A DNA stretch of 60,660 bases from Streptomyces niger (GTDB lineage: Bacteria; Actinomycetota; Actinomycetes; Streptomycetales; Streptomycetaceae), in NCBI RefSeq assembly GCF_000718305.1, contig NZ_JOFQ01000031.1, positions 1 to 60,660 on the forward strand. The letters run 5' to 3'. The stretch's first letter is position 1; every line of letters begins with the position of its first letter. The translations under genes and the position numbers were made by a program. Under the pieces are notes generated by a model. That model ran no database searches. It was not told the DNA's origin and saw only the letters and a program-made list of their open reading frames with translations. Shown in pieces: positions 50,982-59,885 of this stretch.

Positions 50982-52187
50982 GTGATCGCGAACGTATCGG
51001 TGCACCGGCGGGCTAACGCCTTCGCCCAGGCTCTGGAGGACCAGGACCTCCGGGGCGCGGCCGATGAGCAGATCGACACACCGGAGCAGGAGCCGAGGGA
51101 ACCCGAGACCGCCCGGATGCTGGCAGTCGCCGGCGGCCTGGAGGAGCTCCCCAGGCCGACCCTGGACCCGGAAGCGCGCACGATCCAGCGCGCACAGCTC
51201 ATCGCCGCGATGGAGGCCGCCTTCGCCGAAGGCGGCGCACCCTCCGACGGCGCGAAGGTGCCCCAGCAGCGCGGCGTGCGAGGCGCGCACCGCGCCGCCA
51301 AATCACTCGGGCGGCTGCGCCCACGGACCCGGCTGTCCCGAAGGCTCGCCGCCGGCGGGCTGACGGTCGGCGTGGCGGCCGGCGCGTTCAGCGGAGTGGC
51401 CGCCGCCAGCTCCGACGCGCTGCCCGGCGATTCGCTCTACGGCCTCAAGCGCGGCATGGAGGACCTCAAGCTCGGCATGGCCGGGGACGACTCCTCCCGC
51501 GGCCGGCTCTACCTCGACCAGGCCTCCAGCCGGATGCACGAGGCCCGGCGGCTGATGGAGCGCCTCAAGTCGGGTCCGCTGGAGCACGAGACGCTGTCCG
51601 AGGTACGCAGTTCGCTGTCGGGCGTCACCCAGGACGCCGGCACCGGCCACCGCCTGCTGCACGACGCGTACGAGCGGGACGGCTCGCTCGGCGCCATCCA
51701 GGCGCTGGACTCCTTCACCTCCTCGCATCGCGAGGGGTGGGCGCAGCTGCGCGACCGGCTGCCGGTCCAGCTCGCCGACGTCTCCCACGACGTCAGCTCG
51801 GTCTTCGACGCCATAGACGAGGAGGTCGGGCCGCTGCGCCCGCTGCTCCCGAAGAAGGCCCACGAGGGCGTCGGGGACGGCGCACCGGCCGCCTCGGACG
51901 GCGCGGAGCAGGGCCACTCGGCGTCGCCGTCCCGCTCCGGCAGCCCCTCGGCGAAGGGCGAGAAGCACGACTCGCCCACGCCGAAGCCGTCCTCGTCGTC
52001 CTCGTCGAAGGAGGACGGCCTGCTGGGCGGCAGCACCGGCGGCCTGCTCGACCCGCCGAAGCAGGACAGCCCGTCCCCCTCGAAGGGCGAGGGCGAGAGT
52101 CCCGAGCCCGTCGAGCCGGACGTCACGATCCCGCCGCTGCTCCCGGACCTGCTCCCGGGCCTCGGCGTCGACGGCCAGGACGAGTAG
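50982..52187 (+). CDS. rsbN: Anti-sigma factor RsbN
   Basis: 401 residues from GTG 50982 (AGGAGG at 50967-50972). The N-terminal cytoplasmic part (MIANVSVHRRANAFAQALED, RTIQRAQLIAAMEAAFAE) binds BldN. A single membrane segment (LAAGGLTVGVAAGAFSGVAA) follows, then the extracytoplasmic DUF5667-like domain (LPGDSLYGLKRGMEDLKLGM) and a long Ser/Pro/Lys/Glu disordered tail. RsbN holds SigBldN inactive at the membrane. Confidence 0.93.
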   Translation: MIANVSVHRRANAFAQALEDQDLRGAADEQIDTPEQEPREPETARMLAVAGGLEELPRPTLDPEARTIQRAQLIAAMEAAFAEGGAPSDGAKVPQQRGVRGAHRAAKSLGRLRPRTRLSRRLAAGGLTVGVAAGAFSGVAAASSDALPGDSLYGLKRGMEDLKLGMAGDDSSRGRLYLDQASSRMHEARRLMERLKSGPLEHETLSEVRSSLSGVTQDAGTGHRLLHDAYERDGSLGAIQALDSFTSSHREGWAQLRDRLPVQLADVSHDVSSVFDAIDEEVGPLRPLLPKKAHEGVGDGAPAASDGAEQGHSASPSRSGSPSAKGEKHDSPTPKPSSSSSSKEDGLLGGSTGGLLDPPKQDSPSPSKGEGESPEPVEPDVTIPPLLPDLLPGLGVDGQDE

Positions 52188-52225
52188 CGGCGCGCAGCGA
52201 GCGCAGCGCGCCGACCGCGGCCCGG

Positions 52226-52276
52226 CGGCGCCGGGTGGTCTTCCGGTCCTTCCCTCCAGAAGAACACCCGGCGCCG
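52226..52276. terminator. Large hairpin between rsbN and the aldo/keto reductase gene
   Basis: CGGCGCCGGGTG (52226-52237) pairs perfectly with CACCCGGCGCCG (52265-52276), with an inner TCTTC/GAAGA stem. It serves both convergent genes. Confidence 0.8.
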
Positions 52277-52340
52277 TCGCATGCGTACGGCCCCGCGGGT
52301 CCGTACCGGGCCGGAGCTCCGGGTCGGTACGGGCCGCTCC

Positions 52341-53318
52341 TCAGTGCCCGCTGACCGGGCGTGCCGTGTACGGGCCTTCGAGCCGCTCGATCTCGTCGGC
52401 GGTGAGCCGGAGCTCCAGCGCGGCCAGCGCGTCGTCGAGGTGTCCCGCCTTCGACGCGCCCACGATGGGCGCGGTCACCGGCTCCTGGTGCAGCAGCCAG
52501 GCGAGCGCCACCTGGGCCCGGGGCACGCCGCGCTCCGCCGCGATCGCGCCGACCGTTTCGACGATCTCCCGGTCGCCTTCCTGGTACAGCGTCTTGCCGA
52601 ACTCGTCCGTCTGCGCGCGGTTGCTGGTGGCGTCCCAGTCCCGGGTCAGCCGGCCGCGGGCCAGCGGGCTCCAGGGCAGCACGCCCACGCCCTGGTCCGT
52701 GCAGAGCGGCAGCATCTCCCGCTCCTCCTCCCGGTAGAGGAGGTTGTAGTGGTTCTGCATGGAGACGAAGCGGGTCCAGCCGTTGCGCTCGGCGGTGTAC
52801 TGGGCCTTGGCGAACTGCCACGCGTACATCGAGCTGGCCCCGATGTAGCGGGCCTTGCCGGCCCGCACCACGTCGTGCAGGGCCTCCATCGTCTCCTCGA
52901 TCGGAGTACGGGGGTCCCAGCGGTGGATCTGGTAGAGGTCGACGTAGTCCGTGCCGAGCCGGCGCAGGCTGTTGTCGATCTCGGTCATGATCGCCTTGCG
53001 GGACAGCCCGGCGCCGTTGGGCCCCGGCCGCATCCGGCCGTTGACCTTCGTGGCGAGCACGATCTCGTCGCGCCGGGCGAAGTCGGCGAGCGCCTTGCCG
53101 ACGATCTCCTCGCTGGTGCCGTCGGAGTAGACGTTGGCGGTGTCGAAGAAGTTGATCCCCGCCTCGACGGCCTGCCGGACGAGCGGGCGGGACTGCTCCT
53201 CGCCGAGGGTCCAGGGGTGGGGGCCGCGGTCGGGCACGCCGTAGGTCATGCAGCCGAGACAGAGGCGGGAGACGTCCAGGCCGGTGGATCCGAGCTTTAC
53301 GTACTGGGTGTTGGACAT
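52341..53318 (-). CDS. Aldo/keto reductase
   Basis: 325 residues from ATG 53318. An NADPH-dependent (alpha/beta)8 oxidoreductase. The tetrad is visible: Asp and Tyr in NFFDTANVYSDGTSE, Lys in VLATKVNGRM, His in YQIHRWDPRTP. The C-terminal IVGASKAGHLDDALAALEL loop binds NADP. VSMQNHYNLLYREEEREMLP is typical of the YdjG/AKR13-like group. The substrate is unknown. Confidence 0.93.
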   Translation of the reverse strand: MSNTQYVKLGSTGLDVSRLCLGCMTYGVPDRGPHPWTLGEEQSRPLVRQAVEAGINFFDTANVYSDGTSEEIVGKALADFARRDEIVLATKVNGRMRPGPNGAGLSRKAIMTEIDNSLRRLGTDYVDLYQIHRWDPRTPIEETMEALHDVVRAGKARYIGASSMYAWQFAKAQYTAERNGWTRFVSMQNHYNLLYREEEREMLPLCTDQGVGVLPWSPLARGRLTRDWDATSNRAQTDEFGKTLYQEGDREIVETVGAIAAERGVPRAQVALAWLLHQEPVTAPIVGASKAGHLDDALAALELRLTADEIERLEGPYTARPVSGH

Positions 53319-53420
53319 GATCCGATTCTGTCCCGGAGGTGTCCCCGCGGAACACGAGGCACCCCCGGCACAGACGTCACAGTCGGACGCCGCCGCTGGT
53401 CGCACGCCGGACGCCGCGGC

Positions 53421-53466
53421 CCGGGCAGCACGCTCCGGGCAGCACGCTCCGGGCAGCACGCTCCGG
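53421..53466. repeat. 14-bp repeat CCGGGCAGCACGCT, three copies
   Basis: Copies start at 53421, 53435 and 53449 in the 174-bp gap between the reductase and acyltransferase genes. Confidence 0.8.
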
Positions 53467-53492
53467 GCTTCACGACTCGGGTGGCGGGATCG

Positions 53493-54497
53493 TCAGAAGA
53501 AGACCGAACGCCGTTGCACCAGCAGCTTGTAGAGCGTGTGCTGAATCGTTTCGCGCACCTGGTCCGTGAGGTTGAACATCAGCATCGGATCCTCCGCCGC
53601 CTCCGCCGGATAACCGTCCGTCGGGATCGGCTCGCCGAATTGGATGGTCCACTTCGTCGGCAGCGGCACCGCGCCCAGCGGCCCCAGCCACGGGAACGTC
53701 GGGGTGATCGGGAAGTACGGGAAGCCCAGCAGCCGCGCCAGCGTCCGGGCGTTCCCGATCATCGGGTAGATCTCCTCCGCGCCCACGATCGAGCACGGCA
53801 CGATCGGCACCCCGGACTTCAGCGCCGTCGACACGAAGCCGCCGCGCCCGAAGCGCTGCAGGCGGTACCGGTCCTTGAAGGGCTTGCCGACGCCCTTGAA
53901 GCCCTCCGGCATCACGCCGACCACCTCGCCGCGCTCCAGCAGCCGCTCGGCGTCCTCCGTGCAGGCCAGGGTGTGTCCGGCCTTCCGCGCCAGCTCGTTG
54001 ACCACCGGCAGCATGAACACCAGGTCGGCCGCCAGCAGCCGCAGATGGCGGCCTGCCGGGTGCTGGTCGTGGATGGCGACCTGGAGCATCAGGCCGTCCA
54101 GCGGCAGCGTCCCGGAGTGGTTGGCGACGATCAGCGCCCCGCCCTTGTCCGGGATGTTCTCGATGCCCTTCACCTCGACCCGGAAGTACTTCTCGTACAT
54201 CGGCCGGAGCACGGACATCATGACCTGGTCGGTGAGCTCCTCGTCGTACCCGAAGTCGTCGACCTCGTACTCACCGGTGAGTCGCCTGCGCAGGAAGTTG
54301 AGCCCGCCGGCGATGCGCTGCTCCCAGGTCGCGCCCGGCTCCTCGGGCACGTCCGGCGGAGCCGCGGCCGCTGCCTCCTCCTGGCGCGGCGGCGGTACGG
54401 GCGTCAGCGCGCCGTTCCGCGCCGCGCTCCCCGACCGCTTGGTCCTTCTCCGCGAGCGCGGTTCCTCGCCGAACGGAATGACCTTGGCGTCCGCCAT
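53493..54497 (-). CDS. Lysophospholipid (1-acylglycerol-3-phosphate) acyltransferase family protein
   Basis: 334 residues from ATG 54497. A Lys/Arg-rich N-terminus (GEEPRSRRRTKRSGS) precedes the PlsC-like fold: GALIVANHSGTLPLDGLML, ERGEVVGVMPEGFKGVGKPF and GVPIVPCSIVGAEEIYPM, then FGEPIPTDGYP. The His-Asp spacing is H-x6-D (HSGTLPLD) rather than the usual H-x4-D, as in the MGAT-like subgroup. It probably acylates a phospholipid or diacylglycerol precursor. It starts 14 bases after the epimerase gene. Confidence 0.88.
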   Translation of the reverse strand: MADAKVIPFGEEPRSRRRTKRSGSAARNGALTPVPPPRQEEAAAAAPPDVPEEPGATWEQRIAGGLNFLRRRLTGEYEVDDFGYDEELTDQVMMSVLRPMYEKYFRVEVKGIENIPDKGGALIVANHSGTLPLDGLMLQVAIHDQHPAGRHLRLLAADLVFMLPVVNELARKAGHTLACTEDAERLLERGEVVGVMPEGFKGVGKPFKDRYRLQRFGRGGFVSTALKSGVPIVPCSIVGAEEIYPMIGNARTLARLLGFPYFPITPTFPWLGPLGAVPLPTKWTIQFGEPIPTDGYPAEAAEDPMLMFNLTDQVRETIQHTLYKLLVQRRSVFF

Positions 54498-54511
54498 CGT
54501 GGGTGAACTCC

Positions 54512-55561
54512 TCACTGGGTCTGGGCACTGGCTGCGGGCAGCAGCGCGGCGAGCCGGTCGACGGTACGGGAGACGCTCTCGGGGGGCAGCAGGCCGGGCC
54601 CGCGGCTGCGGACGAACTCCGCGAAGGTCTCGGCCGTGGTGTACGCCGGGTCGAACCCCAGTGTCTCGCGCATCTGGGTCGTCCTGACGACCCGGCCGTG
54701 CGTGAGCATCCGGATCTGCTCCGGCGAGAAGTCGGTGATGCCGAGCGAGCGCAGCATCGAGCCCGCCCAGGTGACCGTCGGCAGCAGCAGCGGCAGCGTG
54801 GGCCGGCCCAGCCGCCGCGAGCACTGCGAGAGCACCAGAACGCCGTCGCCCGCGATGTTGAACGTGCCGCTGTTGAGCGTGGACCGGCGCGGCTCGGCGG
54901 TCGCGAGGCGCAGCGCCTCGATCGCGTCCTCTTCGTGCACGAACTGCAGCCGCGGGTCGTACCCGAGGACGGTGGGCAGCACGGGCAGCGAGAAGTACTC
55001 GGCGAGCGGGGAGTCCGCGCACGGCCCGAGGATGTTGGCGAACCGCAGCACGCAGACCGCGACGTCGGGGCGCCGGCGGGCGAAGCCGCGGACGTACCCC
55101 TCCACCTCCATGACGTCCTTGGCGAAACCGCCGCTGGGCAGCGACTTGGCACCGGTGGTCTCGGTGAAGACCGCGGGGTCACGGGGCGCGGAGCCGTACA
55201 CGCTTGTGGAGGACTTCACGACCAGCCGCTTGACGTGCGGTGCCTTCTGGCAGGCGCCGAGCAGCTGCATCGTGCCGATGACGTTGGTCTCCTTGACCGA
55301 CGAGCGGCTGCCGCGGGAACCGAGCGGGGTCCCGTGGATGTCCATGTGCACGACGGTGTCCACGCCGGTCTCGGCGAGGACCTTGGCGATGGCCGGATGT
55401 CTGATGTCGGCTCGGAGGAATTCCGCGCCACCGAGGTGGTGCTCGGGCGGTACGGCATCCACGCCGATCACCCGGTCGACGTCGGGATCACGCTGGAGCC
55501 GGCGCACGTATCGGCCGCCCAGCTGACGTGCGACTCCCGTGACGAGCACGACCTTGCCCAA
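54512..55561 (-). CDS. NAD-dependent epimerase/dehydratase (SDR) family protein
   Basis: 349 residues from TTG 55561 (GGAAGGG upstream). Rossmann glycine motif VLVTGVARQLGG, then GVDAVPPEHHLGGAEFLRAD, VVHMDIHGTP, Ser in VVKSSTSVYGSAP and the FAKDVMEVEGYVRG helix in place of the classical Y-x3-K. The missing Tyr-x3-Lys suggests an atypical or non-catalytic extended SDR. It forms an operon with the acyltransferase. Confidence 0.88.
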   Translation of the reverse strand: MGKVVLVTGVARQLGGRYVRRLQRDPDVDRVIGVDAVPPEHHLGGAEFLRADIRHPAIAKVLAETGVDTVVHMDIHGTPLGSRGSRSSVKETNVIGTMQLLGACQKAPHVKRLVVKSSTSVYGSAPRDPAVFTETTGAKSLPSGGFAKDVMEVEGYVRGFARRRPDVAVCVLRFANILGPCADSPLAEYFSLPVLPTVLGYDPRLQFVHEEDAIEALRLATAEPRRSTLNSGTFNIAGDGVLVLSQCSRRLGRPTLPLLLPTVTWAGSMLRSLGITDFSPEQIRMLTHGRVVRTTQMRETLGFDPAYTTAETFAEFVRSRGPGLLPPESVSRTVDRLAALLPAASAQTQ

Positions 55562-55796
55562 GATCAGCCCTTCCTTCCCACCATCGTCCCCCGCCCGCCC
55601 CCGCACGTGCTGAGATGTGGCGGCCCACGCTATCCGGTCGGTGTTGCGCTGTGATGACCTGTGGACAACCCCGAGCGACTTTCGGCCTGGTCCGGTCCTG
55701 CACACCGAGGTCCCGTCCGGGTCTTCGGGCGCCCGGCCGCCGCTCGTGTGCGCGTACCGGGTACCCCGCTTCCCGGCAGCAGTGCCCCCGAACGCA

Positions 55797-55830
55797 CCGC
55801 AGCCCCCCACCGTGCGGTGGAGGGCTGCGG
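55797..55830 (-). terminator. Terminator of the bS22 gene
   Basis: CCGCAGCCC (55797-55805) and GGGCTGCGG (55822-55830) enclose an inner CCACCG/CGGTGG stem, beginning 19 bases past the stop codon. Confidence 0.75.
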
Positions 55831-55848
55831 AGTCGCGCTCAGCTTCGC

Positions 55849-55947
55849 TTACTTCTTGTTGCGACGCTGAACACGCGTGCGCTTGAGCAGCTTGCGGTGC
55901 TTCTTCTTGGCCATCCGCTTGCGCCGCTTCTTGATAACAGAGCCCAC
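55849..55947 (-). CDS. Small ribosomal subunit protein bS22 (AURKAIP1/COX24-type mini-protein)
   Basis: 32 residues: [20 protein letters not shown], then [12 protein letters not shown]. It is extremely basic, with the [13 protein letters not shown] core of the AURKAIP1/COX24 family, seen as an extra 30S protein (bS22) in mycobacterial ribosome structures. The start is GTG 55947 with GAGGG just upstream. It is followed by its own terminator. Easily missed because of its size. Confidence 0.88.
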   Translation of the reverse strand: MGSVIKKRRKRMAKKKHRKLLKRTRVQRRNKK

Positions 55948-56109
55948 GACTACCCTCGCTCACTTCGAATCACTCGGTGCGGGGCGTCCGAGCCCACACT
56001 ACCTACATCGGGCCAGCCTACCTGGCGCCGAGCGTACGGCGTAATCCGAGGGTTCCCGTGACCTCCGTACGGCCTCATCAGGCCCCGAAAGAGCCTGTCA
56101 GGCCCCCCG

Positions 56110-56319
56110 TCAGGCCGATTCCACCCCCACATAGGACTCGCGGAGGTAGTCGTGGACCGCCTGCTCCGGTACCCGGAACGACCTCCCCACTCGGATCGCG
56201 GGCAGATGACCGCTGTGCACCAAGCGGTACACGGTCATCTTCGACACTCGCATCACTGTGGCAACTTCCGCCACAGTAAGGAACACGACCTCATTCAGAG
56301 GCCTCTGGTCTGCAGCCAT
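56110..56319 (-). CDS. Single-domain helix-turn-helix protein (BldC/excisionase type)
   Basis: 69 residues from ATG 56319. VVFLTVAEVATVMRVSKMTV, then YRLVHSGHLPAIRVGRSFRV and QAVHDYLRE, is a complete MerR/excisionase-type winged helix with nothing added. This conserved gene follows the bS22 gene in streptomycetes; I recall the S. coelicolor counterpart being named bdtA but do not assert it. It is probably a DNA-binding regulator. Confidence 0.9.
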   Translation of the reverse strand: MAADQRPLNEVVFLTVAEVATVMRVSKMTVYRLVHSGHLPAIRVGRSFRVPEQAVHDYLRESYVGVESA

Positions 56320-56447
56320 GACACACCTGGTCCTTCCGCACATGACGGGCACCGGCTTCCCCTCCGGTGACTCTTCGTCGCTATGCGCTCACTCCCCAGG
56401 TTAGGGGCGGGTGATGCGAGTGGGGAAGAGGAGTAGCCATCGGCCGC

Positions 56448-57272
56448 CTACTGTGACAGACACGCTCGATTGAGTACATAGCGAGTAAGCGGTCGGTAGT
56501 AATCAGACCGCACAGCGTCATCAAGCGGAACTACGACGGACACCCGCCCCTCCGCCTGCCCGACGAACAGTGCCGGATCGTCCGTATCCGCCAGGCCGAT
56601 GGCCTCAAAGCCCAGCTGACCTGCTCCGCAGACCCATCCGTGGTCCCCGATCACGAGCTCGGGAAGGGGCCCGGCGGCGTCTGCGGCGGCACCAAGGGCA
56701 CTACGAACCGGGAGGGGGGAGTGCGTGTGGACTCCCGGCTCCCCGAGGTCCTCCTGCGCGCCTGCTTCGCGCATCCGCGCGACTCCTCGTACGTAGGCAA
56801 GGTTGTACGTGCGTACCCCAAACCGGGTCATTATGTCGATACTTGTGCCGTACGCAGGGGTGAGGACGGGGCACCCGGCCGCCGACAAAGCGTCTGCAAG
56901 ACCGCTGTAGAAGCCGGTGAGACGGCCCGGATGCCCGGTCCCGATCAGTACCGGCGAGCGACTGCCGGCCGCCTCGCCCAGCCGGTCGGCGAACGCATCG
57001 AGGGCGGCCACGGTCCGGTCCGGGTCGATGACATCTGTGCCAGAAATATGCGCAGGATCGGCCGAAACCCCACATCGCGCTTCCATGAGCCCCAGCAGAT
57101 CACCGACGGACCACTCCCCTTCGGGCTCCAACCCGATCAGCGCTCGCGGGTCCCCCGCCGCGAACAGGCGGTAGCGGTGCAGACTCTTCTCCCGCGAAGT
57201 CGCGATCACCCCCGCGAGCCGTGCTTCGACCAGATGCGCCCGCAGCGCGCCAGTGCTCAACACGCCGCCCAT
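56448..57272 (-). CDS. Phosphatase-like conserved protein
   Basis: 274 residues. Segments include SREKSLHRYRLFAAGDPRAL, PVLIGTGHPGRLTGFYSGLA, PAYGTSIDIMTRFGVRTYNL and PELVIGDHGWVCGAGQLGFE. The G-T-G-H-P and D-H-G-W-V-C-G-A-G motifs look catalytic or ligand-binding. Streptomycete versions are commonly annotated as phosphatases, but I cannot confirm the chemistry. It is well conserved in this neighbourhood. Confidence 0.7.
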   Translation of the reverse strand: MGGVLSTGALRAHLVEARLAGVIATSREKSLHRYRLFAAGDPRALIGLEPEGEWSVGDLLGLMEARCGVSADPAHISGTDVIDPDRTVAALDAFADRLGEAAGSRSPVLIGTGHPGRLTGFYSGLADALSAAGCPVLTPAYGTSIDIMTRFGVRTYNLAYVRGVARMREAGAQEDLGEPGVHTHSPLPVRSALGAAADAAGPLPELVIGDHGWVCGAGQLGFEAIGLADTDDPALFVGQAEGRVSVVVPLDDAVRSDYYRPLTRYVLNRACLSQ

Positions 57273-57377
57273 GCTGGCGGCCGGGCTTCCACCTCATGCC
57301 CTGACTGATGGGTAATCACACGTTCGAGGGGCGTGAGCGACGCGAAGCGTACGTAAGTGAACCGGCCGACTCCGCCT

Positions 57378-58553
57378 CTACGGCAGCAGCCCGTGCGCCG
57401 GGAACACCGCCCGGCGGGTGGCCAGGATCGCCTGGTCCAGCCGGTCCGCCGGGTCGTACCCGCTGTCCGCGAAGTCCCGGAACGCCGGCTCCCGCCCGTC
57501 CGTCATCCGCCGCGGCCCCGGCTGCCGGGTCAGCCGGTACACCTCGTGCCGCCACTCCTCCGGGATGTCCGTCGCCGGCTCCAGCGGCTGGCCGGCCGCG
57601 ATCGCGACCAGGTGCGTCCACGTCCGCGGCACCACGTCGACCACCGCGTATCCGCCGCCACCGAGCGCGACCCACCGCCCCTCGCAGTGCTCGTGCGCCA
57701 GCCGGTGACAGGTCTCGGCCACCGCGCGCTGTGCGTCCACGCTCACCGCCAGATGCGCCAGCGGGTCCTCGAAGTGCGTGTCGGCGCCGTGCTGCGTGAC
57801 GATCACGTCGGGCGCGAATCCGGCCACCAGCTCGGGCACCACCGCATGGAAAGCCCGCAGCCACCCCTCGTCGCCCGTGCCGGCCGGTAGCGCCACGTTC
57901 ACCGCGCTGCCCTCGGCGCCCTCGGCACCGGTCTCCTCCGGCCAGCCGGTCTGCGGGAAGAGGGTGCGCGGGTGTTCGTGCAGCGAGATCGTCAGGACCC
58001 GGGGGTCCTCCCAGAACGCGGCCTGCACGCCGTCCCCGTGGTGCACGTCCACGTCCACGTACACCACCCGGCGCGCGCCCAGCTCCAGCAGCCGCGCGAT
58101 CGCCAGCGCCGCGTCGTTGTAGATGCAGAAACCGGCCGCGCCGCCCGGCATCGCGTGGTGCAACCCGCCGGTGAAGTTCACCGCGTGCAGCGCGTCCCCG
58201 CGCCACACCGCCTCCGCCGCGCCCACCGACTGGCCCGCGATCAACGCCGACACCTCGTGCATCCCGGGGAACGCGGGGTCGTCCTCGGTACCGAGCCCGT
58301 ACGCCGCCTCCGCGGCCTTGGGGTCGGCCGAGGCCCGCTGCACGGCCTCGATGTAGTCCTGGCGGTGCACCAGCCGCAGCGTGGACAGGCCCGCCGCCTT
58401 CGCGGCCCTGACCTGCACCGGTGCGCGGTGGAGGCCGTACGCCTCCACCAGCCGCATCGTCAGTGCCAGCCGTACCGGATCCATCGGATGGCCGGAACCG
58501 AAGTCATAGCCCGTTACTGCCTCGTCCCACATCAGCTGTGCGCGGCCGCTCAT
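57378..58553 (-). CDS. AcuC-like histone-deacetylase-fold hydrolase
   Basis: 391 residues. Zinc-dependent deacetylase fold: FTGGLHHAMPGGAAGFCIYN (catalytic His-His), VVYVDVDVHHGDGVQAAFWE (zinc Asp and His), ISLHEHPRTLFPQTG, IVTQHGADTHFEDPLAHLAV (second zinc Asp) and ALGGGGYAVVDV. The Tyr position is in GGGGYA. AcuC deacetylates acetyl-CoA synthetase in Bacillus; its role here is inferred. ATG 58553 overlaps the end of the upstream MFS gene by 50 bp. Confidence 0.92.
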   Translation of the reverse strand: MSGRAQLMWDEAVTGYDFGSGHPMDPVRLALTMRLVEAYGLHRAPVQVRAAKAAGLSTLRLVHRQDYIEAVQRASADPKAAEAAYGLGTEDDPAFPGMHEVSALIAGQSVGAAEAVWRGDALHAVNFTGGLHHAMPGGAAGFCIYNDAALAIARLLELGARRVVYVDVDVHHGDGVQAAFWEDPRVLTISLHEHPRTLFPQTGWPEETGAEGAEGSAVNVALPAGTGDEGWLRAFHAVVPELVAGFAPDVIVTQHGADTHFEDPLAHLAVSVDAQRAVAETCHRLAHEHCEGRWVALGGGGYAVVDVVPRTWTHLVAIAAGQPLEPATDIPEEWRHEVYRLTRQPGPRRMTDGREPAFRDFADSGYDPADRLDQAILATRRAVFPAHGLLP

Positions 58554-59766
58554 GTCCGCCACCGTATCGGGCCCGTCCGCCGCCGAACGACGGGGCGTAC
58601 ACCAGCGTCACCAGGACGAGCGCCATCGGGATCAGCATCGCCCCGCGATAGCTCCAGGCCTCCCCCACCGCGCCCACCAGCGGCGAACCGACCAGAAAAC
58701 CCACATAGTTGAAGATGTTCAGTCGCGCGACGGCCGCATCCGACGCTTCCGGACCGCGCGCCGCCCCGTGCGCCTCGTACGCCTGCCGGCCGGCCGCCGC
58801 GAACGTCTGCGGCACGATCACACAGAGCCCCAGCCCCAGCAGCGTGAAGCCCACCATGCCCGGCCACGCGCCGGGCGCCACGGCCACGACGGCGAACCCC
58901 GCGGCGGCCACCACCGCACCCGCCCGCACCACCGCCACCGGCCCGAACCTCCGCACCCCCAGGTCGCCCACGCTCCGCCCCAACAGCGTCGTGACCATGT
59001 ACACGTTGTACGGGACGGTCGCCAGCTGCTCCGAACTGCCCAGGACGTCCTGCAGGTACTTCGCGCTCCAGTTGGAGACCGTCGAGTCCCCGATGTACGC
59101 GAACGCCATGACGAGGCAGAGGGGAAGCAGCAGCCTCATCGAGAGCGTGGCGGGGGCGACCCCTGCGGCGCCCGCGGGCCGACGCTCCTGGTCCACGTAC
59201 CAGCGGCCCGCGATCAGCACCGCCGGCACGGCGACCGCGGCGGCCGGCCCGTACAGCACGGCCAGCGGCAGCTCCCCGTGCGCGCCCACCCAGGCCAGCG
59301 AGGCGCCCACGATGCCGCCGAGGCTGTACGCCGCATGGAAGCCGAGCATGATGCTGCGCCCGTAAGCGCGCTGCAGGCTCACCCCCAGCATGTTCATCGA
59401 GGCGTCCAGCGCCCCGACGGTCAGCCCGAACACGGCAAGGGCCACGGCGACCTGCGCCAGACCGCTGCCCGCGCCCACGGCCACCAGCGCCAGGCAGACC
59501 ACCGGCTGCATGCACCGCAGGACGAGCCCCGGCCGGACCCGCTTCACGAGGTGCTCGGTCGCGACGCTGCCCACGCCGGCCAGTACGGGCACGGCGGCGA
59601 GGAAGGCGGGCAGCAGCGCGTCGGAGATGCCGTACCGGTCCTGGATCGCGGGGATCCGCGTCACGAGCAACGCGAAGACCGCGCCCTGGGCGAAGAAGCT
59701 CAGGGCGAGCGCGGCCCGGCCGCGCCGGAGGCGGGGCTCAGGGCCGAGCCCGGAAACGGCGGTCAT
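58504..59766 (-). CDS. MFS transporter
   Basis: 420 residues with about 12 TM segments (ALALSFFAQGAVFALLVTRI, AVALAVFGLTVGALDASMNM, MLGFHAAYSLGGIVGASLAW). GALDASMNMLGVSLQRAYGR is typical of the fucose-permease/YbjJ-like MFS group. It is probably a sugar or small-molecule permease. Its 3' end overlaps the AcuC-like gene. Confidence 0.88.
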   Translation of the reverse strand: MTAVSGLGPEPRLRRGRAALALSFFAQGAVFALLVTRIPAIQDRYGISDALLPAFLAAVPVLAGVGSVATEHLVKRVRPGLVLRCMQPVVCLALVAVGAGSGLAQVAVALAVFGLTVGALDASMNMLGVSLQRAYGRSIMLGFHAAYSLGGIVGASLAWVGAHGELPLAVLYGPAAAVAVPAVLIAGRWYVDQERRPAGAAGVAPATLSMRLLLPLCLVMAFAYIGDSTVSNWSAKYLQDVLGSSEQLATVPYNVYMVTTLLGRSVGDLGVRRFGPVAVVRAGAVVAAAGFAVVAVAPGAWPGMVGFTLLGLGLCVIVPQTFAAAGRQAYEAHGAARGPEASDAAVARLNIFNYVGFLVGSPLVGAVGEAWSYRGAMLIPMALVLVTLVYAPSFGGGRARYGGGHERPRTADVGRGSNGL

Positions 59767-59811
59767 GGCGGGCCAGCGTAGAACTCCCCGCTACCGATGG
59801 GTAGATGAATC

Positions 59812-59885
59812 ACACAAGGAGAATCGCACGAGGAGGATCACGCGAGGGGACGAGCAGGAACACGCGAGGGAGATCACGCGAGGAG
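59812..59885. repeat. Degenerate CACGCGAGG repeats
   Basis: CACG(C)GAGG-type units recur about five times in the gap between the MFS and HAD genes, running into the HAD stop codon. Confidence 0.55.

Noticed and set aside
52281..54506. 741-residue plus-strand ORF over the reductase and acyltransferase
   Set aside because: Shadow frame; both minus-strand genes have complete catalytic motifs.
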